From assembly GCF_049897565.1 (NCBI RefSeq), contig NZ_JAFCWM010000004.1, positions 124,001-188,000 on the forward strand: 64,000 nucleotides of DNA, given 5' to 3'. The notes beneath the pieces were generated by a model that saw nothing but the letters and a program-made list of their open reading frames with translations, was not told the DNA's origin and ran no database searches. Each line of letters starts with the position of its first letter. Within the stretch, counting starts at the first letter, position 1. Origin of the DNA: JAFCUW01 sp049897565. Lineage in GTDB: Bacteria > Pseudomonadota > Gammaproteobacteria > Burkholderiales > Burkholderiaceae_D. Below, one piece after another: positions 36,059 to 44,596 of this stretch. The position numbers were made by a program, and so were the translations under genes.

Positions 36059-37939
36059 ATGAGCAACGAAACAACAACCAGGAGTGGTGTAGCGGCGCTG
36101 ACGCTGGGGGCAATCGGCGTGGTGTATGGCGACATCGGCACCAGCCCGCTTTACACGATGAAGGAGGTGTTCGCTCCGGCGCATGGAATCGCCGTTTCAC
36201 CGGCCAATGTGATCGGGGTCGTATCGTTGATCCTGTGGTGCCTCATCGTCGTCATCTCGCTCAAATACGTAACGCTGGTACTAAAAGCGGACAACGGCGG
36301 GGAAGGCGGCATCATGGCGCTCACCGCCCTGGCGCTCAGATCCGTGACCCAACATTCGCGTTTTTATTACCCGGTGATGTTGATGGGGATGATAGGCGCG
36401 GGACTATTCTTTGGCGACGGCGTCATTACACCGGCAATTACGGTGCTGTCGTCGATCGAAGGCATCGAAGTGGCAACGCCGGCGTTCAAACCGTATGTCA
36501 TACCGGCGACGCTGCTGGTGCTGACCGCCTTGTACTGGGTGCAGCACCGCGGCACCGGCGGCATCGGCAGGTGGTTTGGCCCGATCGTGCTGGTGTGGTT
36601 TACGACCCTGGCAGCGATGGGGATTGTCAATATCGCCGCCAACACCGAGATTCTGGCAGCGCTGAACCCTGTGTATGCATTCGAATTTCTTCGTTCGAAC
36701 GGATGGTTTGCCTTTGTCGCCCTGGGCGCGGTCGTACTTGCGCTCACCGGCGCCGAAGCTTTGTACGCCGACATGGGCCATTTCGGCCGCAAGCCGGTGC
36801 GCCTTGCATGGTTCTCGGTGGTGTTTCCTGCGCTGGCGCTGAACTACCTCGGGCAGGGCGCCATGCTGTTATCGAACCCGGCGGCGGCGTCGAATCCCTT
36901 CTTCAATCAGCTCGGCGCCTGGAGCATCTACCCGCTCGTTGTCCTGTCCACGATCGCCGCGGTCGTCGCCTCGCAAGCCACCATCTCCGGCGCTTTTTCG
37001 GTGGCGCAGCAAGCGATCTCGCTGGGCTTCCTGCCGCGTATGCAGATCTTGCATACGTCGCACCAGGAAAAAGGACAAATCTATATTCCGCTGGTGAACT
37101 GGCTCCAGTTCGCAGCCGTCGTCTTTGCCGTCGTCGTCTTCGGCTCCTCGACCAACCTGGCGGCCGCCTACGGTATTGCTGCCACGGCGACGATGCTGAC
37201 GACCACGCTGCTGACCTTTTTTGTCGTGCGCTACGGTTGGCGCTACTCCCGCTTTATTGCGATCGGTGCGACGTGTTTCTTCCTGATATTCGACGTCACG
37301 CTGTTCGCGTCGACCAGTCTCAAGATCGTCAGCGGTGGTTGGTTCACGCTGCTGATCAGCTTCGTCATGGTGATGATGATGCTGACGTGGCGCAATGGCC
37401 GTGAACTCGTGTACGAGAATTTGAAAACCCACATGATCCCGCTGTCCGACTTCCTCAGCGGGCTATTCGCAGCGCCGCCGCACAGGGTTCCCGGCACGGC
37501 GGTATTTTTCCGCTCCGACGGCGACGGCGTGCCGCACGCAATGCTGCACAACCTGCTGCATAACAAGGTGCTGCACGAACGCGTCATCTTCTTGACGGTG
37601 CTATCGACGGATAATTCAAAGGTTGCCGCGTCCGAAAGAGTAAAGATCACCGCGCTCGGTCACGACTGTTTCCAGGTCGACGTGGCGTACGGTTTCACCG
37701 ACAGCCGGGATATTCCGGCCGCACTGGCGTTGTGCGGGGATCGCGGCCTGCTGTTCGAGCCGATGGAAACGTCGTATTTCATCGCGCGCCAAACGGTGAT
37801 CGCCACCCCTGGCGCCGGAATGGCGTTGTGGCGCGAACGCCTGTATGCCTCGATGGCAAGGAATGCGCGCGACGCCGCCGACTATTTCAAACTGCCGACG
37901 AACCGGGTGATCGAACTCGGTACGCAGGTGGAGATCTAG
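36059..37939 (+). CDS. kup: Low-affinity potassium uptake protein Kup
   Basis: 626 residues, the normal Kup/TrkD length. N-terminal signature GDIGTSPLYTMKEVF in the first helix, about twelve hydrophobic segments up to residue 430, then a soluble C-terminal domain of 190 residues. Imports K+ with H+ through the inner membrane. The open frame continues upstream to 35984, but MSNETTTRSGVAALTLG matches the family start. It stands between glycan genes without obvious metabolic link. Confidence 0.95.
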   Translation: MSNETTTRSGVAALTLGAIGVVYGDIGTSPLYTMKEVFAPAHGIAVSPANVIGVVSLILWCLIVVISLKYVTLVLKADNGGEGGIMALTALALRSVTQHSRFYYPVMLMGMIGAGLFFGDGVITPAITVLSSIEGIEVATPAFKPYVIPATLLVLTALYWVQHRGTGGIGRWFGPIVLVWFTTLAAMGIVNIAANTEILAALNPVYAFEFLRSNGWFAFVALGAVVLALTGAEALYADMGHFGRKPVRLAWFSVVFPALALNYLGQGAMLLSNPAAASNPFFNQLGAWSIYPLVVLSTIAAVVASQATISGAFSVAQQAISLGFLPRMQILHTSHQEKGQIYIPLVNWLQFAAVVFAVVVFGSSTNLAAAYGIAATATMLTTTLLTFFVVRYGWRYSRFIAIGATCFFLIFDVTLFASTSLKIVSGGWFTLLISFVMVMMMLTWRNGRELVYENLKTHMIPLSDFLSGLFAAPPHRVPGTAVFFRSDGDGVPHAMLHNLLHNKVLHERVIFLTVLSTDNSKVAASERVKITALGHDCFQVDVAYGFTDSRDIPAALALCGDRGLLFEPMETSYFIARQTVIATPGAGMALWRERLYASMARNARDAADYFKLPTNRVIELGTQVEI

Positions 37940-38142
37940 CTGCAGCCAATGCCGGCGCGCGGGCGCAACGCAGAACGGGCCGTCGGCAACGCCACGCATC
38001 AAGCGGCTGCAGCCTGCTGAGAAGGTCGATGGCGCGCTGATGGTGATGCTGATTGAAGCACGGCCGGCGCAGCGCAGAGTGCAGCGGTGCGGGACGCGCA
38101 GCGAGACAGGCCGGTCGCCGCGCGATGGCATAAAATGTTCGC

Positions 38143-39174
38143 ATGACTATCCCTATCAGGCAGACACCGTTCGGCCGGCTGGCGGACGGCTCCCCGGTTT
38201 CGCTGTTCACGCTGACCAATGCCGACGGCACGGTGGTCAGGGTGACCGATTTCGGCGGCATCATCACCGAACTGCACGCGCGTGACCGCAACGGCGTGCT
38301 GGCCGACGTGGTGCTCGGCTTCGACCACCTGGCGCCTTACCAGCGCGAGCATCCGTATTTCGGCGCGCTGATCGGCCGCTACGCCAACCGCATCGCGGGC
38401 GGGCGCTTCTGGCTCGATGGCGTCGGCTATCAGCTCGACGTCAACAACGGGCCGAACCATCTGCATGGCGGCCGCACGGGCCTGCACAACGTCAAGTGGG
38501 ACGCCGACATCGACGGCGCGGTCCTCACGCTGCGCCGCCGTTGCGCCGCCGGCGAGCAGGGCTACCCCGGCACCTTGGCCGTGACGGCCAGCTACCAGCT
38601 TACCGACGACAACGAGCTGATCATGCGGCTGAACGCGGTGACCGACCAGGCCACGCCCGTCAACCTGACCCAGCACAGCTACTTCAACCTGGCCGGCGAC
38701 GGCGACATCGTGGGCCACCAACTGACGCTCCACGCCGATGCGTTCACCCCGGTCAACGAGGTACTCATTCCCACCGGGCAGGTGCGCCCGGTGGCCGGCA
38801 CGGCCTTCGATTTCCGCACGCCGCGCGCAGTTGGCGAGCGCATCGGCGACGCCGACCCGCAACTGCGCTACGCCGGCGGTTACGACCACAACTTCGTCCT
38901 GAGCGGATCGGGCCCGGCGGCGCGCCTGTACGATGGCGCATCGGGCCGGGTGCTTGAGTTGTGGACCGCCGAGCCGGGCATGCAGTTCTACAGCGGCAAT
39001 TTCCTCGACGGTTCGCTCAGCGGGAAAGGGCGGCAATACACCTTCCGCAGCGGCTTGTGCCTGGAGCCGCAGCATTTCCCCGATTCGCCGAACCAGCCGT
39101 CGTTTCCGAACACCATCCTGCGCCTCGGCGAGCGCTACGCCACCGAGTCGCGCTACCGCTTTTTCACCGAGTAG
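38143..39174 (+). CDS. galM: Aldose 1-epimerase (galactose mutarotase)
   Basis: 343 residues. Interconverts alpha and beta anomers of galactose, feeding galactokinase. Conserved blocks: FGALIGRYANRIAGGRF, NGPNHLHGG, the catalytic His in NLTQHSYFNLAGDGD, and the catalytic Glu in GLCLEPQHFPDSPNQPSFP. No signal peptide. Separated from galT-galK by the GH2, fusion and kup genes but clearly the same pathway; transcribed alone from about 38100. Confidence 0.94.
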   Translation: MTIPIRQTPFGRLADGSPVSLFTLTNADGTVVRVTDFGGIITELHARDRNGVLADVVLGFDHLAPYQREHPYFGALIGRYANRIAGGRFWLDGVGYQLDVNNGPNHLHGGRTGLHNVKWDADIDGAVLTLRRRCAAGEQGYPGTLAVTASYQLTDDNELIMRLNAVTDQATPVNLTQHSYFNLAGDGDIVGHQLTLHADAFTPVNEVLIPTGQVRPVAGTAFDFRTPRAVGERIGDADPQLRYAGGYDHNFVLSGSGPAARLYDGASGRVLELWTAEPGMQFYSGNFLDGSLSGKGRQYTFRSGLCLEPQHFPDSPNQPSFPNTILRLGERYATESRYRFFTE

Positions 39175-39270
39175 CGTCAGCGTCAGCCTACGGCGGCCAG
39201 TGGCGTCGTCCGATAGCCATCCGTGCTTGTCCCGTTTAGTGTGCTTTGTGCAATTACCAAAGGAGCGCCG

Positions 39271-39309
39271 ATGTGTGGACGACTGGTTATGGCGCTTCTG
39301 CTTTGTTAG
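39271..39309 (+). pseudogene. 5' fragment of an SRAP (YedK/HMCES-like) gene
   Basis: AGGAG then ATG-TGT-GGA-CGA-CTG: the MCGRL start of SRAP proteins, whose Cys2 crosslinks abasic sites in DNA. The frame then loses similarity (VMALLLC) and stops after 13 codons. The matching 3' end of an SRAP gene appears at 43845-43913, so the gene seems split by the intervening mercury-resistance segment. Confidence 0.55.
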
Positions 39310-39457
39310 GTAATTAGTATCGTGCCGTCAATCTCTTATAGAAGCGCCGCCGCGTCAGGTCACTGGCCCAGCGCGTCGACGGCCGCTGGCGTTCCCGAAT
39401 GGATGCGATCGAGCCGCATACTTACTTCGGCAGGAATTCCTGCGCAAGGAATGACCG

Positions 39458-40099
39458 TTGCACCTGATTCGATCCGCTGAAGACTTCACGATCGCACGCA
39501 TCCCCAGGCCGGGGTTTCCCATTTTGCTCTGGGAGGAAATGCGTGGCTGCACCGAAGCCAATGGTTTCTTGCGCCATTACCTGATGCGTGGGCAGATCGG
39601 CTCAGAAAAGTCCTGGGAGGTGATCGGCAGAACGATCTATGACTACTTCGGATTTCTCGAAGCCCATGATCTCGCGTGGGACCAAGCCGCCTGTTACAGC
39701 TCGGAGGACGATGACGGCGAGGTCTACTGGTGGACGCGATCGAGGTCGACCAAGACAGACGAGGGCAAGACGGAGTGGATGATTCCGGAAGCGGGCGTAC
39801 TTGCGGTGCGTGGGATGGAGCGCTGGGCGGAGCCATACCACGCGGCCCTGCGCGGCGAGATTAAGGAGAAGCGCGCAGTCGACGTCGATGATCCCGCTAT
39901 CGCTGTGGCTCAAGAACATGGCGGGGCGCTCTTTGTCGGCCGGAAATCCCAAGATTGCAAGCTATCCATTTTCTCGAGCCGACAACGCGGGAGCCGCACC
40001 GCTCCTCAAGTAGATCCAGGAGTTCGACACAAGTGCCTTGGACAGTGGCTCCTCGCCTGCTTGTTGGTTAGCCCGAGCGGAAATCAGTCGGAACGATGA
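39458..40099 (+). pseudogene. Remnant of a tyrosine-recombinase-type integrase
   Basis: The first ~80 codons read as an N-terminal SAM-like core-binding domain (AEDFTIARIPRPGFPILLW, then FLRHYLMRGQIGSEKSWE and YDYFGFLEAHDLAWD). This jumps to a segment (TKTDEGKTEWMIPEAGVLAV...ERWAEPYH) that looks like the far C-terminal half of the same large integrase family. The catalytic R-H-R-Y core is absent, and the last third shows a frame change near 39940. Internal deletion derivative, inactive. The start is a TTG and uncertain. Its tail overlaps the convergent YnfA-like gene by 16 bp. Confidence 0.6.
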
Positions 40100-40431
40100 C
40101 CGAGTGCAATGACGCCTGCGCCGAGCAGGGCCAGACCCACTCCCACATAGTCATTCCAGCGCGGCGTGACACCGTCGACCACGTACAACCAGACCAGAGC
40201 GGTAGCGATATACACGGCGCCGTAGGCAGCGTAGACGCGGCCGCTGGCGGCGGGGTGCAACGTCAGCAGCCACACGAAAATTGCCAGGCTTAACGCCGCG
40301 GGTGCGAGAAGCCACGGACGGCCTTTTCCGGTCAGCCAGAGCAAAGGTAAATAGCAGCCCAACAGTTCTGCAATTGCTGTTACGGCAAATAGTCCCAAGG
40401 TGCGAGACACGACGAGCACATCCAAACGCAT
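40084..40431 (-). CDS. YnfA/UPF0060-family small membrane protein
   Basis: 115 residues with four hydrophobic helices in the YnfA pattern: LGLFAVTAIAELLGCYLPLLWL, LSLAIFVWLLTL, GRVYAAYGAVYIATALVWLYVVDG and VGVGLALLGAGVIALG. The family belongs to the small-multidrug-resistance fold; function is not settled. ATG at 40431. It lies downstream of merR on the same strand, 48 bp apart, so it may be co-transcribed with merR as cargo of the mercury island. Confidence 0.85.
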   Translation of the reverse strand: MRLDVLVVSRTLGLFAVTAIAELLGCYLPLLWLTGKGRPWLLAPAALSLAIFVWLLTLHPAASGRVYAAYGAVYIATALVWLYVVDGVTPRWNDYVGVGLALLGAGVIALGHRSD

Positions 40432-40479
40432 TCCCTTTTCAAATCATGGGCCATCGCAGAAAACGGAAAATAAAGCACG

Positions 40480-40905
40480 CTAAGGCATCGCCGGGCTTGC
40501 GCCACCTTGTAGCGACGCAATCAACGGGCAAGAAACATTTTCCTGGCGCAGACGGCAGGCGCACACAAGCTCGGACAGCACCGACTCCATACGTGCCAAG
40601 TCGGCCATCTTCTCGCGCACGGTTTTCAGCTTGTGTTCTGCCAGGCTGCTTGCTTCCTCACAGTGGGTGCCATCGTCCAGCCGCAGCAGCTCTGCGATCT
40701 CGTCCAAACTAAATCCCAGCCGCTGGGCCGATTTCACAAACCGTACCCGCGTCACATCCGCCTCGCCGTAGCGGCGAATGCTGCCATAGCGCTTGTGCGG
40801 CTCGGGCAGCAATCGCTTACGTTGATAGAACCGGATGGTCTCTACATTGACCCCTGCGGCCTTGGCAAAAGCGCCGATGGTTAGATTCTCCAAAATAGTT
40901 TGCAT
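40480..40905 (-). CDS. merR: Mercury-responsive regulator MerR
   Basis: 141 residues. N-terminal winged helix (LTIGAFAKAAGVNVETIRFYQRK), coiled-coil dimer helix, and the three Hg(II) ligands at exactly the classical positions Cys82 (GTHCEE), Cys117 (VCACR) and Cys126 (NVSCPL). Represses, and with Hg(II) activates, the divergent merTPCA promoter at 40911-40941 by DNA untwisting. About half a dozen substitutions versus typical Tn-borne MerR (for example KRLLPEPHKR) still leave an intact protein. Confidence 0.96.
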   Translation of the reverse strand: MQTILENLTIGAFAKAAGVNVETIRFYQRKRLLPEPHKRYGSIRRYGEADVTRVRFVKSAQRLGFSLDEIAELLRLDDGTHCEEASSLAEHKLKTVREKMADLARMESVLSELVCACRLRQENVSCPLIASLQGGASPAMP

Positions 40906-40910
40906 ATCAT

Positions 40911-40941
40911 TTGACTCCGTACATCACTACGGAAGTAAGGT
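40911..40941 (+). promoter_or_regulatory. mer operator-promoter
   Basis: TTGACT (40911-40916), a 19-bp spacer and TAAGGT (40936-40941): the over-long MerR-type promoter. The 7-4-7 dyad TCCGTAC-ATCA-CTACGGA (40916-40933) sits in the spacer, with one mismatch (C for G at 40927). MerR bound here would need Hg(II) to realign the -35 and -10. Confidence 0.92.
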
Positions 40942-40976
40942 TACGCTATTCCTTCTACTTTCGATAGGACAAACCC

Positions 40977-41327
40977 ATGTCTGAACCACAAAACGGACGC
41001 GGCGCGCTCTTCGCCGGCGGACTGGCCGCCATCCTCGCCTCTACCTGTTGCCTTGGGCCGCTAGTCCTGGTCGCTTTGGGATTCAGCGGCGCGTGGATCG
41101 GCAACCTGACGGTATTGGAGCCGCATCGGCCGATCTTCATCGGCGCGGCGTTGGTTGCGCTGTTCTTTGCCTGGCGGCGCATTTTCCGACCGGCAGAAGC
41201 CTGCAAGCCGGGCGAGGTGTGCGCGATTCCACACGTGCGCACCATCTACAAGCGCATGTTCTGGATCGTGGCCCTGCTGGTATTGGTCGCGCTTGGTTTT
41301 CCCTACGTCATGCCATTTTTTTACTAA
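40977..41327 (+). CDS. merT: Mercuric transport protein MerT
   Basis: 116 residues, three membrane helices. Hg(II)-binding Cys24-Cys25 in the first helix (ASTCCLGPL) and a second cysteine pair in the cytoplasmic loop (EACKPGEVC). Takes Hg(II) from MerP and passes it to MerA. First gene of the structural operon, 36 bp after the -10. Length and motifs are typical. Confidence 0.96.
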   Translation: MSEPQNGRGALFAGGLAAILASTCCLGPLVLVALGFSGAWIGNLTVLEPHRPIFIGAALVALFFAWRRIFRPAEACKPGEVCAIPHVRTIYKRMFWIVALLVLVALGFPYVMPFFY

Positions 41328-41340
41328 TCAGGAGTGCACC

Positions 41341-41616
41341 ATGAAAAAACTATTTGCTACCCTGGCTCTCGTCGCCTTCGTTGTCCCCGTATTGGCCGCC
41401 ACCCAAATAGTCACGCTGTCGGTACCGGGCATGACCTGCGCCACTTGCCCGATCACGGTCAAGAAAGCGTTGTCCAAGGTCGACGGCGTGAGCAAGACCG
41501 AGGTGAGTTACGAAAAACGCGAAGCCGTCGTCACCTTCGACGATGCCAAGACCAGCATGCAGACACTGACCAAGGCGACTGAAGATGCGGGCTATCCGTC
41601 CTCGGTTAAGCGTTGA
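41341..41616 (+). CDS. merP: Periplasmic mercury-binding protein MerP
   Basis: 91 residues: a signal peptide ending near LAATQ, then one heavy-metal-associated domain with GMTCATCPITVKKAL. Scavenges Hg(II) in the periplasm for MerT. Starts 13 bp after merT with AGGAG ahead. Confidence 0.96.
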   Translation: MKKLFATLALVAFVVPVLAATQIVTLSVPGMTCATCPITVKKALSKVDGVSKTEVSYEKREAVVTFDDAKTSMQTLTKATEDAGYPSSVKR

Positions 41617-41635
41617 GCCACGAGGAGGCGCTACG

Positions 41636-42061
41636 ATGTCCTTAATCACCCGAGTGACCGACAAGGCCAGTACCCTGGGCAGCATTGTGTCAGCCATGGG
41701 CTGCGTTGCCTGCTTTCCCGCCATCGCCAGCTTCGGCGCAGCTATTGGCCTAGGCTTTGTTAGTCGGTATGAAGGGCTGTTTATTCGCATCTTGTTGCCG
41801 ACGTTCGCCGGTATCGCGCTGTTGATCAATACCTTCGGTTGGCGCAGCCATCGACACTGGCGACGCACAGCGCCCGGCGTGATCGGGCCTGTCCTGGTGC
41901 TGGCAGCGGTGTTTTTGATGCGGTCTTACGGCTGGCGGAGCGGTTGGCTGCTGTATATCGGCCTGGCCTTCATGGTCGGGGTATCTATTTGGGATTTCAT
42001 CTCGCCAGTAAGGGCCCACTGTGGACCGGACGGCTGCGAACTGCCACCAAAACGCGGATAA
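41636..42061 (+). CDS. merC: Inner-membrane mercury transporter MerC
   Basis: 141 residues with four hydrophobic helices. A Cys pair in the first helix (MGCVACFPAIASFGAAIGLG) and a Cys pair near the end (AHCGPDGCELPP) are the MerC pattern, distinct from MerF and MerE. An auxiliary Hg(II) uptake route. GAGGAGG precedes the ATG by a few bases, and it follows merP by 19 bp. Confidence 0.9.
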   Translation: MSLITRVTDKASTLGSIVSAMGCVACFPAIASFGAAIGLGFVSRYEGLFIRILLPTFAGIALLINTFGWRSHRHWRRTAPGVIGPVLVLAAVFLMRSYGWRSGWLLYIGLAFMVGVSIWDFISPVRAHCGPDGCELPPKRG

Positions 42062-42102
42062 CGGCATTGGCTGTCACCGAAGTAATCAAAGGGAATTAGT
42101 TC

Positions 42103-43788
42103 ATGACCACCTTAAAGATCACTGGAATGACTTGCGATTCGTGCGCTGTGCACGTCAAGGACGCGTTGGAGAAAGTGCCGGGCGTGCAGTCGGCAGTCGT
42201 GTCCTACTCGAAGGGCAGCGCGCAGCTCGCCACCGAGCCCGGCACTTCGCCGGATGCGCTGACCGCCGCTGTGGCCGGCCTCGGCTACAAGGCAACGCTC
42301 GCCGATGCCCCATCGACGGACAACCGCACTGGACTGCTCGACAAGGTGCGCGGCTGGATTGGTGCTGCTGTCAAGCGCAGCGATGGCGAACGCCCGTTGC
42401 AGATTGCCGTAATCGGCAGCGGTGGGGCCGCGATGGCGGCGGCGCTCAAGTCCGTCGAGCAAGGCGCAAAGGTCACGTTGATCGAGCGCGGCACCATCGG
42501 CGGCACTTGCGTCAATGTTGGCTGCGTACCGTCCAAAATCATGATCCGCGCTGCCCATATTGCCCATCTGCGCCGTGAAAGCCCGTTTGACGCCTGTATC
42601 GCGGCGACCGCACCTGCAATTGACCGCAGCAAACTGCTGGCCCAGCAGCAGGCGCGTGTCGATGAGCTGCGTCACGCCAAGTACGAGGGCATTCTGGACG
42701 ACAATCCGGCCATCACCGTGCTGCATGGCGAAGCACGTTTCAAGGACGCACAGAGCCTTGTCGTCCGTTTGAACGATGGCGGCGAGCGCGTGGAGACATT
42801 CGACCGCTGCCTCGTCGCCACGGGTGCCAGCCCGGCCGTGCCGCCGATTCCCGGCTTGAAAGACACTCCCTACTGGACTTCGACCGAGGCGCTGGTCAGC
42901 GACACCATTCCCGAACGCCTGGCCGTGATCGGATCGTCTGTAGTGGCGCTGGAGCTGGCGCAAGCTTTCGCCCGGCTCGGCAGCCAAGTCACGATCCTGG
43001 CGCGCAGCACGCTGTTCTGCCGCGAAGACCCGGCCATCGGCGAGGCAATCACGGCGGCGTTCCGTGCCGAAGCGATCACGGTGCTGGAGCACACGCAAGC
43101 CAGCCAAGTCGCCCATGTGAACGGCGAATTCGTGCTGACCACGGCGCGCAGTCAAATACGCGTCGACAAGCTGCTGGTCGCTACCGGCCGGACCCCCAAC
43201 ACACGCGGCCTGTCGCTGGACGCGGCGGGTGTCGCCGTCAACGCGCCGGGGGCTATCGTCATCGACAAAGGCATGCGCACCAGTGCGCCACATATCTATG
43301 CCGCCGGTGACTGCACCGACCAGCCGCAATTCGTCTATGTAGCGGCGGCCGCCGGCACCCGTGCGGCCATCAACATGACAGGCGGAGAAGCTGCGATTAA
43401 CTTGACCGCGATGCCAGCGGTGGTATTCACCGACCCGCAGGTCGCCACCGTGGGCTACAGCGAGGCGGAAGCGCATCACGACGGGATCGAGACCGACAGC
43501 CGCACCTTGACCTTGGACAACGTGCCGCGTGCGCTTGCCAACTTCGACACACGCGGCTTTATCAAGCTCGTCATTGAGGAATCTAGCGGACGACTCATTG
43601 GCGTACAGGTGGTGGCACCGGAGGCGGGCGAGCTGATCCAGACGGCTGTGCTCGCCATCCGCAACCGCATGACGGTACAGGAACTAGCTGACCAGTTATT
43701 TCCCTACCTGACGATGGTCGAAGGACTGAAGCTCGCGGCGCAGACGTTCAGCAAGGACGTGAAGCAGCTTTCGTGCTGCGCCGGGTGA
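42103..43788 (+). CDS. merA: Mercuric reductase MerA
   Basis: 561 residues. Cytosolic flavoenzyme reducing Hg(II) to Hg(0) with NADPH. N-terminal metal-binding domain with Cys11/Cys14 (GMTCDSC), FAD fold (VIGSGGAAMAAALKSVEQG), redox pair Cys136/Cys141 (GGTCVNVGCVPSK), NADPH fold (VIGSSVVALELAQAFARLG), and the C-terminal vicinal pair Cys558-Cys559 that delivers Hg(II) to the active site. All catalytic features intact. Last complete gene of the operon. Confidence 0.97.
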   Translation: MTTLKITGMTCDSCAVHVKDALEKVPGVQSAVVSYSKGSAQLATEPGTSPDALTAAVAGLGYKATLADAPSTDNRTGLLDKVRGWIGAAVKRSDGERPLQIAVIGSGGAAMAAALKSVEQGAKVTLIERGTIGGTCVNVGCVPSKIMIRAAHIAHLRRESPFDACIAATAPAIDRSKLLAQQQARVDELRHAKYEGILDDNPAITVLHGEARFKDAQSLVVRLNDGGERVETFDRCLVATGASPAVPPIPGLKDTPYWTSTEALVSDTIPERLAVIGSSVVALELAQAFARLGSQVTILARSTLFCREDPAIGEAITAAFRAEAITVLEHTQASQVAHVNGEFVLTTARSQIRVDKLLVATGRTPNTRGLSLDAAGVAVNAPGAIVIDKGMRTSAPHIYAAGDCTDQPQFVYVAAAAGTRAAINMTGGEAAINLTAMPAVVFTDPQVATVGYSEAEAHHDGIETDSRTLTLDNVPRALANFDTRGFIKLVIEESSGRLIGVQVVAPEAGELIQTAVLAIRNRMTVQELADQLFPYLTMVEGLKLAAQTFSKDVKQLSCCAG

Positions 43789-43805
43789 AGAAAAGGAGGT
43801 GTTCG

Positions 43806-43844
43806 ATGAACGCCTATACGGTGTCCCGACTGGCTGATTGGTAA
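43806..43844 (+). pseudogene. merD: Truncated merD (first ~10 codons)
   Basis: A strong AGGAGGT site, then ATG and MNAYTVSRLA, the conserved start of MerD, the secondary regulator of mer operons. After ten codons similarity ends and the frame stops (DW-stop). The following base begins an SRAP 3' fragment, so this marks the right junction of the island. Confidence 0.75.
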
Positions 43845-43913
43845 ATGGTCGACCGCGCGGTGGGCAACGTCAAAAATGAGGGTCCCGAGCTCGTTCCCCC
43901 GATCGGGCGCTAA
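43845..43913 (+). pseudogene. 3' fragment of the interrupted SRAP gene
   Basis: 23 codons reading VDRAVGNVKNEGPELVPPI, the typical C-terminal end of SRAP proteins, then a stop. It resembles but is not identical to the end of the second copy (VDRAVGNVRNQAPQLAAP at about 44446-44509), so it comes from a different SRAP gene, probably the one beginning at 39271. Confidence 0.65.
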
Positions 43914-44013
43914 AGTTGGCAGCAGCACGGAAGAATATTTGAAAATCGTCAGGAGCGGTAACGCTTTGAAAAGAATGGGATTCCCGCGACCTAACTGTTA
44001 TGAATACTCCAAA

Positions 44014-44509
44014 AGACTTGACCAGAACGATGTCCCGCGCCTGCTTGCCGACTTCGCGTGGGCTGGCGACATCTTCATCCGCGGCGAAGCGCAGAGCAGC
44101 TACAACGTCTCGCCCGGCACTTACCGGCCGGTGCTGCACGTCGACGGCGATGCGCTGTTCGTCGACGACATGCGCTGGGGATATCGCTCGTCGTGGGCGG
44201 AAGCGTCCGGCAAGATTCCGGTGGCAATCAATGCGCGCCTGGAAAACATCCGCAATCGCTACTGGAGCGGGCTGCTCAAGCGAGGCAGGGCGATCGTGCC
44301 CGCGGCCGGCTGGTACGAATGGACCGGCGAGAAGTGCAGCAAGCAACCATGGCACGTGCACCGCGGCCATCGCGGCCGACTCGGAAGCCGATGCGGCGAC
44401 GACGATGGTGTACTCCATCGCGCCGTGCGTCTCGAGCGAGCGCACGATGTTGGTCGACCGCGCTGTCGGCAACGTCAGAAATCAGGCCCCGCAGCTGGCG
44501 GCGCCCTGA
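44014..44509 (+). pseudogene. Second SRAP-domain (YedK-like) gene, decayed
   Basis: Reads RLDQNDVPRLLADFAW, then SYNVSPGTYRPVL, MRWGYRSSW, INARLENIR and the RAIVPAAGWYEWTG block with the SRAP active-site Glu context. The start lacks MCG: the bases where it should be read YSK instead. After WHVHR (about 44362) the frame changes and about 50 residues are missing before VDRAVGNVRNQAPQLAAP. Without Cys2 it cannot form the abasic-site crosslink. Confidence 0.75.
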
Positions 44510-44596
44510 TCGACCCGGCGCCACACTGAGCGCCACCAAACGCCGCCCGCACGTACAATGGAGAAACTTTTTATTGTGCCGTATGAGGAAGTGCCG

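Larger units (their letters stand above)
39290..43844. mobile_element. Acquired mercury-resistance island inserted in an SRAP gene
   Basis: About 4.5 kb bounded on the left by an SRAP 5' fragment and on the right by an SRAP 3' fragment. Contents: an integrase remnant, a YnfA-like gene, merR, merT-merP-merC-merA and a cut merD. No transposase, resolvase or Tn21/Tn5053-like terminal repeats were recognised, and no clear target duplication. It looks like the residue of a larger integrated element after deletions. Boundaries are approximate. Confidence 0.65.

Noticed and set aside
38000..38142. Regulatory RNA upstream of galM
   Set aside because: No stable structure or known motif seen; looks like plain spacer.
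40917..40933. CRISPR-like or tRNA-like palindrome upstream of merT
   Set aside because: It is the MerR operator inside a standard 19-bp spacer promoter.
39290..43844. Tn21- or Tn5053-type transposon carrying mer
   Set aside because: No transposase, resolvase or known terminal repeat found; an inactive tyrosine integrase is present instead.
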